DNA of 64,000 bases from assembly GCA_963978545.1 (NCBI GenBank), contig OZ021722.1, forward strand, positions 110,517,442 through 110,581,441, written 5' to 3'. Within the stretch, counting starts at the first letter, position 1. Each line of letters opens with the position of its first letter. The translations under genes were made by a program, and so were the position numbers. This stretch comes from Linyphia triangularis. Its lineage: Eukaryota; Arthropoda; Arachnida; Araneae; Linyphiidae. The notes under the pieces were generated by a model. The model did no database searches, had not been told where the DNA came from, and saw nothing but the letters and a program-made list of their open reading frames with translations. This document shows, piece after piece, positions 32,133 through 45,200 of the stretch.

Positions 32133-32552
32133 CAAGGGCCACAGTGAGTTTTCTAAAAATTTTAGGGATAATTCAAAATTATTTAGGGATATTTCTTTTG
32201 AAGCTGACAGAGGCTCCTAACACATTCTTTCCAAAGCTTGTTTCAATACCAGCAAAAAACTGCCAATTTTAAAAAAACTGAACTTTAAATAACATTTTAG
32301 TAAAATAACAGTTATATAATTAAACATTTATACTATTTTGACCAAACATGGGAATTTAATTAAATTCATTTTTCTCATCTGGAGAAATATCAGGTTCTTT
32401 TCGCGGGATTTGAAGAAAAATCAGGGAATTTTCGGGGTTTTTAGTTTTTTTTTTCCTAAGGCATCATCGAAAAATTTAAATACAATTTTAGGAATTTTAA
32501 AGAAACACAAGTTTAAGGAATATAAGGAATTTTACAGTGAATGTGACCCCTG
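32133..32552. mobile_element. hAT-like MITE, family 'AGGGATAATTC'
   Basis: Starts CAAGGGCCACAGTGAGTTTT and ends CAGTGAATGTGACCCCTG, giving inverted ends of the type CAGGGGTCACA(T/G)T. The interior has ATTTTAGGGATAATTC, AGGGATATTTCTTTTGAAGC, GACAGAGGCTCCTAA and CACATTCTTTCCAAAGC, all shared with 59451-60257. No clear target duplication. Confidence 0.65.
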
Positions 32553-35500
32553 CTATAAATGAACCGATTTTACAAATACCATTAATAAAACTGAAACTCT
32601 GACGATTATTCAATTGAATTTTGAAAGTTGTTTTATATCTTTTGAAAAATAAGAAATATCAATACCACACTGTGATATTACTAGAAAACACTGTCGGACT
32701 CGTATGAAAAAAAAAATCAATTTTTCATTTTCTACAAAAATATATTTCAATAGGAAAGTTTTAGCATTTAAACTCAACAGACAAATTATAAAATTTAGAT
32801 GATAATACAAAATACCACTTTTACTAAAACTGACAAATAGCTTTTATTTAGTTTTTTTAAATGTTTCTGATAAATAAGCTACAGTTGTTAATAGAAAATC
32901 GATCATCGCTAAAAAGTAAAATTTTAATTCTATAAAATAAGGTCTTCAACAGTATTAAACACTATTAAAATGTCAACACTCCAATCAATGTCAATAGATA
33001 TTAATAATTATTTGATTTAAAATTATGACATTATTAATTTAAAATGTCACCATTTAAAAATAAATAATATTGTATACAATTTCTTGAAGATTGTTTAGAC
33101 TTTATCAAAACTAGTTATTCCAATTTCCACTGATATCTTCATATGCATCTTTAACTTTTTTTCCCCTTAGGTGCTGTTTTTTTTTTTTTAAGGTCACAAA
33201 CTAAGGAAGGGGTCGATGCAACTAATGTACTGTTTTCGTCAATCAAATAGAAAATAAAAGCTATTTTTAATTTTCTTTAATATATAGTGCATTTTAGCCC
33301 CTCCTTATTACAATCTAAATGACCTCTAAAACAAAAGTAACACCTTTATTGAGAGTTATGTAGAGCTTGATACATAAGAAGATCATTTTTTGGAAAATAT
33401 ACATCAAGGGCCAAAATATATTGCCATCATCATAAAGAAATTGTATTATAAACTTTTCATATTTTGATGGATGGCCCTCATATTACTACTCAGATTGATG
33501 TGAAAATCAAAAGTTCCTATTCAAAATATTATCCCTATTTTACTACAAAATGTAATTTGATTTAAAAACGAGCCTCTAAAACGCTTCATCAAATGTTATC
33601 AAAGCAGATTTTAAACAAATTTTTCCAACATTTTTGGCAAACAGTGCTTTGTGCGATAGTCTTTTAAACCATTTTAATTAGTTGATAGCAATTTTAGTTA
33701 TAAAAAAAAAAAAAACACCACTCCATTACTTTGTTATGATTACAAAACGTGTATGAAATTTCTTGAATGGGGCATGTTTTAATAACTGTTAGTTGAATCA
33801 TCAACGAATAAGATTTTAAATAGTTTTGTTTGGGTATAATTAATTTACAGCACATGATTACCTTAAAAAATAAAAAGAATTATTGTATTAACTTTCAATC
33901 TTAAACAATGTTTAAGATCCCATAAAATAATGAATATATATATATATAATGTTAACTCTTTTTATGAAAAGGGTGCTTGTATTTAACAAGAAAGTGTGCG
34001 ATTGATATTTACTAATATCTAATTTATAAATCAATAAGGTAGGTAGAAATTAATAATAATAGAAGAGTACAAAATGAATGTTTACGTGCCATAAATACGA
34101 GAGAAACAAAGTTGAAATGGATAGTTAATACTACACAGATTAGTCGAAGTTTTTATGTTCAACATGTCATTTGAACTACGAGGTATAAATGCTTAATGTG
34201 GTTCGACAACACAGTTCATTCCTTCTTAAAATCAGTTAAAGTGTTTGTCTGCAATCAAATTTATTTTTGTTTACAAGTACATTCATAGCATTGGAACATT
34301 GTAGAGTTAAACCATTACCTTTCACTTAAGAACCTTCCTAAAATATAAAGTACTCCAAACTACATTTAGCTCTAACACATAAATATCAACAATAAATCGG
34401 AGAGGGTTCCTAAGTCCAACGACAAATGCAAAATGACATTGAATTACACATTGAAAATTGTAACCCGAAAGTATAAAATTCTGGACAGTTTTGCTTTGGT
34501 GCAGTGTTACTTAGCTGCAATGAAACATTGCAGAAAGCCTTAAGCCTGAATATAAAACTATCTATTTTCTCTCCTATAACACTTATCGCATTAATATTAT
34601 TAACATTGATAATTTAGTTAAAAATTATTTCTTTAATATTCAGCAGTGCTGAAATTACATTAACTAGTCTAAGCCTTTGACAATTATTATTGCAATCCCA
34701 AAATCTTTTTGGTTACTGGGCTTATTCCATATTTTACCCAGTTTTTAAGTATAAATCCTAGCATTCTTTCAGTTATAAACTTAGAATTTTTTTAATCATT
34801 TGTATTGGTTTGTAGTATAATTTGAACATTTTTGTTGTTGTTTATTTATAATGCAATTAGTGAACAATTAAATGCTGTGTGAGTGAACTATTTTCTCGTA
34901 TTATTTATCAAAAGAAAATATATGTAAAAGAATAAATTACAACATCCAAAAGTTATAAATCATGATCTTTGATATCAAATTATTTGAATGGTACCACTGG
35001 ATGATAAAAATGTTTGAATTAGTATACATATAAAAGACATGAACAAGGCATTATTACTAAACAAAAGTGCATACTTGCAACACTTAAGATTTCATAAACA
35101 ATATAAAAACTTAATTTATACTTAAAATTTAATTATTTGATAAGCAATTCTACTCAATTACTAAAATGAAACCATATTTAATAAATTGGTAATATACATA
35201 TGTATACAAAATGACAAAACTATACACAATAAAATCTAGTTTGTCTGTACAATAACAACAAATTTATAAAACACACGTTAGTTTGAAATAATTTTGAGTA
35301 CAACAACCACTCACAATTTTCAATTTCTCACAATTAATATTAATTTAACATCATTGAATTTCCAATTACACGAATTTTTTTTTATTAAAAACACTTCAGA
35401 GGATAAAAATCTGAAATACATATAACAAAACGAGTGAGACATACTCACAAATAAAATAAATTAAGAATATGTATAAACAAGATGCCACTGGGTAAGAGAG

Positions 35501-36167
35501 AGGAAAATTCATGTTTAAGATCCCTTGAAACTCATTTCAAAAGTAGTATGATAATATTGTAAACATTAATGCAGAAGGGATTTTCCTGTTATACATTTTC
35601 TCAAACATTCAATCTTAATTTTAACTGAAATAGATTCAGTAACAAACTAACCACAGCAAGTTTAGACCAAAATTTAAAGGCAGGTTAAAGGTAAAATATA
35701 CGATGCTATCAAACAGCATGAAAAAAAAAATATGAGGGTGAATGAAATATCTTTAAAAAAAAAAAAAAAAAATTGCTTTGACAAATGAATTATATTTTTA
35801 AGTTTAAAAATAAGAAATTTTAAAAGCCATCCTTAACATTTAAATGAATTTATTAGACTTTCAAGACAGTTTTCTTAAATTCATAAAATTACAAGCTTAG
35901 TGGATGACGATTATTCGACTTCGTCCCGCACATCCACAAACACATTTATGGTAAAAAGACGCAAAATGACGGATACGAGCACAATCACACAAATTTCTAA
36001 ATACATACTTTAAAAAATGTAATAAAAGCATTTTTTTGTACTCAATAACTAAAGGGCTGTGGGTCTGTCCCAGTGGTTTGGCTAAGGAATTGCTGAATGG
36101 TCTCTTACAAACCCAGTTGGGGCAACAGATTAGAAGGGGAAAAAAAAAAGATTTCCAGAAGAGGGAG
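32553..36167 (-). other. Presumed CaMKII 3' UTR and downstream sequence
   Basis: Directly follows the CaMKII stop codon on the minus strand. The first 150 bases or so past the stop are richer in G+C, then the sequence is AT-rich with A/T runs (33700-33712, 35753-35773) and a TA repeat at about 33938-33948. No other gene or element was identified. The transcript end is not determined. Confidence 0.4.
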
Positions 36168-36297
36168 TTATTTGTGAACTGAAGTGAAGGGGGACGATCC
36201 GGAGCCAGATCGGTGGAAATGGACGCTCTGCCATTTTCCGTCTCGTCTGTGCCACACCCTCGTTTCTTCACTTTGTTGCGTATGAGCCACACCAGTC
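36168..36297 (-). CDS. CaMKII: CaMKII last coding exon: end of association domain and tail
   Basis: Acceptor AATGTCTTACCAG ends at 36298. Coding [29 protein letters not shown], then a tail SSPFTSVHK and TAA at 36168-36170. [11 protein letters not shown] and V-H-F-H-R-S are hallmark hub residues. The tail after HRSG differs from the tail I remember for Drosophila CaMKII, which suggests a different arthropod group or an alternative last exon. Confidence 0.96.
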
Positions 36298-39200
36298 CTG
36301 GTAAGACATTTTAAAAGATAAATATATAATAGCGGCTGCGCGTTTGGCAAGTAATGAAGCATCATTCTGAAATTTTTATGGAATGCCAAGAAATACTAGC
36401 CAACCCAAATATCATGCTAAATTCAAAAGTTTAAAGGATTTCTTGGGTGTTTAAAAAATGTGGCCACTGTAACAATTAACTCTAAATTGGATAACTTTTT
36501 AAAGTCGATGAAAATATGAAAATGGTATAGTACACAGCAATCTATTTCAAGTTTAAATACAGTGATCAGTATTACAGTGTAATTGAAAGTTGTGTAATGT
36601 TTCACACCCCTAGTAAACATATCTAGCAGACCATTATCTCTTTAAACTACTAGTATTTTTGTACATTCTTTCAAAACTGCTCAATGATGTAATAAAATTG
36701 TGATCTGGTTTATGGAACTTTGTGTTTTGTGAGAGAGACATTTTTTTTTATGAAAAACCCATCTGCACACTAATATTAAAAATATAGTTAAACATATAAA
36801 AATTCATAGAATAATTTGAAATAAATGAAAAAACTAGTTAGTAGTAAAAAATATTTTTAATATTTAATATTTGCACAGAAACAAATGAAATATTTTCGGT
36901 AAGTATAGTTTGGCGGGCAACTAAAAATTTCTCAGATGTTAAAAAGTCATGTTCTTTCATTAAATACTTTTGGTAATTAACTCAGTATACTGGTGGGATT
37001 TAACCCCCAAAAAAATCCAGTATTCCAGTATGAAAAACTGAAAACCTTTTAATGATATTTTTAAAAATGAAGACATTGGAAGGTACAGTCATTTTATAAT
37101 ACACCCAATAAACTACTCTAAATCTTGTGCGGGAAAAATTCTAGCAATTTATATCATTATACATGTGTGTTGTAAGGATCATGGATGGGGGGGGGGGGAG
37201 GAGGAGGACAAATAGCAGGGTTCCCACTGAAATCAGAGGATGAAAAATCAATGACTCTTAAGGACCTAAATAATATTTTTAAGGACCTTGAAAAATTGTT
37301 TTCATGCATCAGGCCTTTAATGTGTGACTTTACATCTGCTTACTGCAGAGTGTTAATATCAAAATATTTCATGCACAATTTGCATTTTGCCTTATAAACA
37401 GACTTTGGCGACGGTCTTTGATCTTTGGGATCGCAAAACAAACAATATCCTCAAGCGTTCATCTCACAGAGAACAGTGTGCAACTAAAACTATTCGATTT
37501 CTACTCCACCAATCAGCAAATACAACCAAACAATGTACAAGATTGATGCATACAGATACAAATATACCAGAAAATTTTGGTGCAGTGCGGATAAGTGACA
37601 CAAATTAAGGACCTCTAAGCATTTTCAAGTACTTTTAAGGATCTTTATGCATTTTCAAGTACTTTTAAGGCCTGGAAAACAAGTTAAAAATATTAAGCAC
37701 TTTTAATGACAGTGGGAACCCGGAATAAAAAGTGGGTGCAACCAGTAATAGTTCAGGAAAATGTTACGCATACCAAATAACTCCAACTTACTTGTCAATG
37801 TATTGTGTAAGACGGACATATGCTACACAAGCACCGTCCTCACCCAAGAGATGAACAGTGGGATTGAGAATGGTGGTATTTAGAGACTTGCAATTCTTCC
37901 CTGATGCTGCAAAACACAAAACATCAATAAAAAAAAAAAATTTCAAGCAACAGTACTTACGATATGATCCAACATAACTACACAACAAGATAGCAGTATT
38001 TCATTCATTTTAACAGCTAACATTTGATTACATTCTGTAGGAAGTATTTCGTTTTCTTAAAAAGGATTTTTTTTTTGTTACCATTTTTGCTCTTTTGATT
38101 AACTTTCAAAGACAAATTCTTCAAAAATAAGCACTAACTTTTAACATTCAAATTCTCTGACAAAACATTCATCTTTAACAAGCATTACGGGGAAAATCAG
38201 AACGTCAATTGTGAACTTTAATAAAATATTGTTGCGAGAGAAAAGGAGCTAACTCTGATTTGTCAAAAGTTTTCAGTAGAACCCAAAAACATCCTAAAGA
38301 GGTAATTCGGTAAAAGCTTAGTGCTTTTGTATTTTATTCATTTACCACAAATTTATATCATTAATCAAATTGCAGCTATTACTAATCAATTGGGTCTTGT
38401 TTACAAATATACCAAAAGTGATTTGAGACCAAAAGTGAAGTTAGCTCCTCTTTATTATAAGCAAACAAAATTTAAGTCTGATAGTCATGCATAGGCATTT
38501 GATTAACAGTTGGCAAAGCATTTACAAAATCGACTTGAACTGTCATTTAAATTTCAGAGCCAAAGAAAAATCAGGATAAAATAAAAAAGAAATTTCCTAA
38601 TTTTTATGAGTAACTTTCAACTGCTTACAGTTTTTAACATGATTTTCATACACAAAAACAAAACACAATTACACAGACGTGAGGAAAAAAAAGTGAAATA
38701 AACAAATATAAAATAATATTCCAATAACAATTGCGTTTCAGATCCAACAAGAATGCATATGCAAATAAAAACACAAAGCAACACTTTAATTACACAATCA
38801 TGCAGAGAACACTTTTGGCTCACCATAAATAGTAATCCCAATATGAAGGCAACATAAAAGATGCTTTTAAGTTACATGTTCATGTAATTAGATAAAAACT
38901 CATATTAATTAGCAGGAATTTTTATGCAATGTCTGTTATAATGAGAACAATATCATTTCATATTTATTAGATAAATTTGAATGAGAAAATGCCACTCTTA
39001 ATTACTGAACACATTGATAATATAATCAAATCCTGATTACCATATATTACGGTCGAGAGGAGGTGAGAATGGGTGGGGTGGGGGAGAGATTTTGAAAAAA
39101 TATTTTTACTCATTTAAGGGATTACGCACATTAAGCAAAAAGTTGACTTTATAAACACATCACCCCCATGTCACGCAAAGTCTCGTATGATCAACCTTCC

Positions 39201-42200
39201 CTTTCCTAAAAATAATTTTATTATCCCCGTTGTTTCCAAAACTTAAAAAAAATAAAAATATTAATGTTTATTTAATGTAGTTTTGCAATGAACCCAGAAA
39301 AAACTAAGTATAACTTTTTGCAGATTAGCTTTTATTAATGTGATTGTTGGCCAAATGATCCTTCCCTCCTTTTGCGTGTGACATAATTTATGTATTTTCT
39401 CCTACATGAAGGTGGAAAAAGTTGCAGAAAACCAGTCAGTCGATTCCATTGTTTTTACTGAGAGGTCATTTTTCATGGAATGCTTCAATCCCTTGAAATA
39501 TTTAATCTTTGACTTTTATACAAATTTTATCTACACTTTTTTTTTTAAATTTTCAACCAATGTTCTCCCACAAGTCTGGGACAGTATGGCCCAAGTGTAG
39601 CCCTTGCGTAAGAAGTATTCAACCAACCAACTACACCAGTTAAAGGTTAATTTAAGACTTTCTTAATATAAAAAAAATAAACCCTATTAAAAATGAAAGA
39701 GGAGTTCTATTTACATGTGGGATTGGCTTATATGCGAGTATATACGGTAATCAAAATTGGACAAACACATTAAAAACTATAGTACTTTATTACTTATCCT
39801 TTGTGATATTTTATTACATTTAAAAGCAGAACATTGTGATTGAAACAATTATTTAATACAATCATTAAAGTGTATGCTTTTAAGAACTTGCTGAAAAACA
39901 TTGATTTTTAATTTATAGTAAATTTGTAAGTTTAGTGATATTTAAATAAAGTTAAAAGTCGAGAGTTGGTGTGATAAAATATTCTGTCATTGGTTACTTT
40001 ATAAAAGTTTTAAAGATAAGTTATTGAAGTGTTCCACATTTATTATATAAATAAAATTAATGTCTGAATATGCTAAGTTTTCTATTTAGTAAAATTTACA
40101 TTTTATAATACACAAACAATTTGCACTTCAAAACTTCTTGATGTTAAAAGTAAAATGGCACATATTTAATTAAAATTATTCACTATCACTGACGATAACA
40201 AATAGTATTAGCAATCCTAAAACACAAATGTACAAAGTGTTGATTAGTATTATTTTAACATCTTACCATTATCGAAATAAAACTTATGGAAATCCATGCC
40301 TTCGATCAAATTTCCAAGAGCCTCAGGCTCAAAAGCCGTAATGTGAGGATCACAATATTTTCTGCAAATATATATAAAAAAAAAACACAATGATTTTTCA
40401 TCATGCAAAACTTTGCAATATAAAACATTTTTATTCCTAGGTGCACTCACGTGTAGGTTTCATAATCTCCAGTATTGATGGCATCAATCAATTGCTCAGT
40501 TATTTTCACTATTTCTTGCTTCCTGGCTAAGATGAAATAACACAATTTTTATAAGTTTTATTTTGTTACATAAAAAAATGAAGAAATTTTATTCAAATTC
40601 ATTCACAGGGACAATTTATCGGCATGTTAGCACTTTTAAGTTTTTTATATATATTTTCTTCAAATTAGTCAAGTTAGAGTAGATTTACAACAACAACAGT
40701 GTTTGGACTTAATATAACACACATATACAATAAGTATAATAAATTTAGTAGTACAATAAATTTATCAATGCAAGAGTTAAATGAGAGCAAAGCTGCTCCA
40801 GAAAGTTATCAAATCAAGATGTGTATAAAAGTGATGCCTTCTGGGAGGTCATTAAAGAGGAACTACCCTCCTTTGCATACATAATGGGAAAAAAACCAAG
40901 GAAATCTTTCGCCAGGTAACCTTACAAAACACAAAAGAATATCTGCAAACTTATCTATTTATTTGGACAAAAGAGACTTTAAAGTACATACAGTTATGTT
41001 TGTGAAAATATAAATTCATCTTCAGTTTATATAAACATAACATTTCTTATATAGACTACAAACTGATTAAAATAACATAATTCAAGAACTACTTATGCAT
41101 TTAGTGGATAAACATGTTTCCCAAGTTTAATTTAATTTGATAATGGTATGCAGTAAAATCTAAGAAAGTTCCCATTTTTTTACTCTCCATTCACAAGCTT
41201 TAACTTTGTAGCAATTATTAAACTGTTGTGTACAAAAAATTGGTATAAAATAGGAAGATATGGTTATCAGTTTTGACACAGTTTCATAATTAACAAGTAC
41301 CAATTGACAACAATACAAACAATTGCTAAAAACAAAAGTGCAGTATAAAATTTAGTAGTTACAAGCAAAACACAGGCAATATATAGAAAGAAAAAAAAAA
41401 ATGAACGAAAATAAAACATTTAGCCTCAATGTTCTCTCGTTGGTGTGGTCGAATTGGAGAAAGCAGTTTGCACAATAAGGTTTCAACCTCACAACCTTTC
41501 ATACTTCAAAATTACAAGGCATATTTGGCTGTGATAAGCACTTCCATTGTGGCTGAAATAGACAGCTGAGACAGTGCAAACTAAAACTGTTTAAAGAATT
41601 GTTAAGACTCGCAATTCTAACTTATTATTTTTCAATTTTATTTCATGATTATATATTCTCTGTTAAAAAAACTAAGTAATAAAAACCATTCACTAATTAT
41701 AATCATTTGCAAATAGAATTCAATTTAAAAAGACAAATGACTGGAAAACTAACAAAAATAATTGTACTTTTATAAATTTGCAAATTGAACATTGCTTTCA
41801 TACAAAAACAGCATTGATAATCTTACATAGTGTCCTTTGTTATTAGTTATTTTATAAAGTGGTGGATTCCGTTTGAATTAAATATATTCTTTTCAAACGG
41901 TGGAACATTAAAAGATATTTCATTTCTTTTTAAAATGTACTCTCAAAATTTTTGCTTTTCAAAATAATTATAATAAGCAATTTTGGACTATAACTAATAA
42001 ATGTTTGTTTTATTTTAGTAAGAAATATTTAGCACAAAATTGGATATAAAACTAAATAGGATATAGGATCATAGAACTGATTTTAAAACTCAGGACTTGG
42101 TAAAAGGTGGAAAAAGGGACAATGCTTGCCATTAACATTAGTTATGTATTCAGTAAAGTAGTCACTATGATTTATGAGTTTATTTAAAAGAAAATATTTC

Positions 42201-45200
42201 AGTCATATAATTTGTTAATATTTTTTATGCATCGGAGAATAAATGAATAATTTCATAGTTTCTGCAGCTCGAAAACTTATTAATTGACAGACTTTTTTTT
42301 TATCAACCCTATCTCCCCTTCTAATAGCACTTCACTGTTAACCATTTTCACTTTTTGTAATGTGTTTTCACAGCAAAACAGGAACAAAAATATTTTTAAC
42401 AATATTTAGTGTAACTTTCTATGCAAAATACATTCACTGAAACAAATATTTGTTCAATTCTTATTTTTTTTTTTTTTTAATTCTATATTTTTATAAAGCA
42501 TTGATAAAAGTAGGCCCATAACAGGTTTTTGGTTCAGAGTAAAAGCACAAAAATGTTCCTTCTTAAAAATAGAAAATGACTCCTACAATAATTATTGAAA
42601 CATAAAAATATCCAGTTAATCAAAAATTTACATTAATTATTTTACTTTAAATTTAATTATAGTTAAATATCAAAATGGTATTTATTTATCTGTTAATTTC
42701 TTGTAGGCAGCTTCTAATCAACAAATATATAGATATCACCGATTTTTCAAATTGCAAAACTAATGAGAAATATAGTTGTTAACAGAAGGAAAATAGGATA
42801 AACATCCAAAGAAAAATAGTTATCGATTCAATAACAATTCCTAGATATAATGAAACATATGTTTTATTTGTAAAAGTAATATTGCATTTCCCTTCCCCAA
42901 TTTTTGTTGAGGAAATTCAACATATACATCCCACCTTTTCACACACCATGCATCATGCCTATATACCTGTTCAACTTTTTCAACAATTAAAATTAGTCCA
43001 AAAACTTTCTAACATAACAGTAAAATGTCTAACAAAATATGTGTTAGTAAAGTGCATTACTTTCATTTAATCCTAGATGAGTAAGCATCCCTCTAATAGA
43101 ATACCTACATCTGCATATTTTGAGAATGCAGTTCCTGTTGCACTTTTAACATCTGTCAATAGTACAAACACTCATTTTTTACCATCTTTCTAATTTTTAA
43201 TTGAAATATTATAATACAGTAGACCTTCTTTTGAATGACCAGGCTATATAAGGATTGTCATTGAAAATCTGTTGTTTATAGATGGGACCGAAGTTAAACG
43301 ATTGACTCTCAATGTCGTGTTTTTGTAAGACAAAATTATTTTATATTTGTTGCAACAACCAAAACACCAGCAATTTTTCAAGCCCCCTGACGAAGACACT
43401 TAGTTGGGATTTCAAATTTCAAAATTTTTAAGATTTCTTATTTTAATATCCGATTTTTGGTGGTCTTAAGGTCTGACTTTGGCTATTAATTTTTATTATA
43501 TTTGTAGGATTGTATTGCACATTTTGCTTTCATGTAGCATTGCGCTGAAGGTGTGTTTGCAATGGCTTTCTAACTTCTCATATATTTCTAATTTCTTATA
43601 TATTTCTATTCAGTATAATAGTTTTGATGTTTCTGCAATAGATTTTAATAACTTTCTAGATTTTGATACTCTTCTAATCATAGGTTTTAAAGGAGTGAAA
43701 AGTTTTCCAATGATTTACAAAAAATTATGGATGACAAGTGTTCTCATTGAAAAACGTGTCAGAAATCTTGACTTGAAAACGCTTACAAACGAGAGAAAGA
43801 TTTTGTTGATTATCAGCAACTACACTGCACTTCATGTCATCACCGAATTCAAGGCTCTCCAAATATACATTCTCCCACCTAATGTGAAACCAGTGCATCA
43901 AGCAAAATCAGTATGCAACGATGCGACTCAAGAAAAACTAGTTAACTGTTTTCATCATGTTGGTTTAAAAACTAAAGAAGAGTTAGAAAAAGAAGCAGAA
44001 ACCTTAATTTTTCAAGTTTCTGAAGTTCTGATGCCTCTCCACAGGTACAAGAATACGACGATGGAAAAAGGACAAACCTTCTTGCTGAACTTAACTTTTC
44101 TGTCCAGAAGTCTTTTAATTAATGAATTTGTTGAGGTGGACCAAAATCTTCAGTGTAGGGAAAAGTTTTCTGACGAGTTTATTGCCCGGATTACTGAGGG
44201 TAAAAACGATCCAATCGACTCTAAAGAAGAACCTGTCGAAAATTCATCCAAGAGGCCGACCCCAAATTCCGCTTTCGATTCAATTGAAATATTGCGTCAA
44301 TATTATGAAAAAGAAGACGGTGCAGAAAATGTTCTTAAAAAACTAACAATATTTCATTTTAAAATCAACATAATGAAACAATCGGCAATAACAGACTTTT
44401 CCAGAAACCATAGTGTAGAGGCCACATCACTTACAAAAGTCATTTCCTGTCTAAACACTACTAGGTAGCAATTAGAAGAAGTTTGGCAGAAGAACATCTC
44501 AGATCACTACCTAGCTAACAGCTTCGTCGAGCTCATCTCCACGAACTGTTAAAGTCTGTGTTGCTCACCAGTTAAACCACAGCCTGACGCAGGTTAATGT
44601 GGTTCATTGCACGCGATGAAGACAGCTGATATGCAAATGCCCTTCATGCATATATTCGGAGCTGACCAGACTTCTTAAGAAGACGGATTCGAGGATCAAG
44701 AGGAGTTAACTCGCGACTTGCTGTTTCCATGAATACTTTTTCGGGTCTTTGAAAATATGGCTGCAAATAATCGTCTCTAATAAAAATAAATATTTTAAAC
44801 TACGAATTCATTTTTATTTAATCTTTTTCATTGCTTTAAAACTGAGCCGCCAACTAGGTGGTATTGTAAAAAAATTAGTGTTTCCAGTTAATTACTAGTT
44901 TATTTCCTAGTTTCTATGATTTTTTTATTACAACCTTACGTTATCAGTCGTTTGTTGTTGGTTTGTTGCTGTATTGAGGGTCTACTGTATTTTTCTTAAG
45001 GTACACTAATTTGTTTGAAATAAATAAAGGAAATATAAAAATATACTTGTTTTTAATTTGTATATGAATCGAATGATTAGTTACAGAGTAACTCTGATTT
45101 ACGTTTAGTTACATAGGGTTAATATCTTGATTACATATACTACACTACCATTCCTCTGCAAGATTAACCATGCGGTAAAAATCTATACTTACACTCAAGA

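Noticed and set aside
35897..36292. 131-codon minus-strand frame overlapping the last CaMKII exon
   Set aside because: It is the same strand in another frame of the CaMKII exon and its 3' UTR; the CaMKII frame fits family residues exactly.
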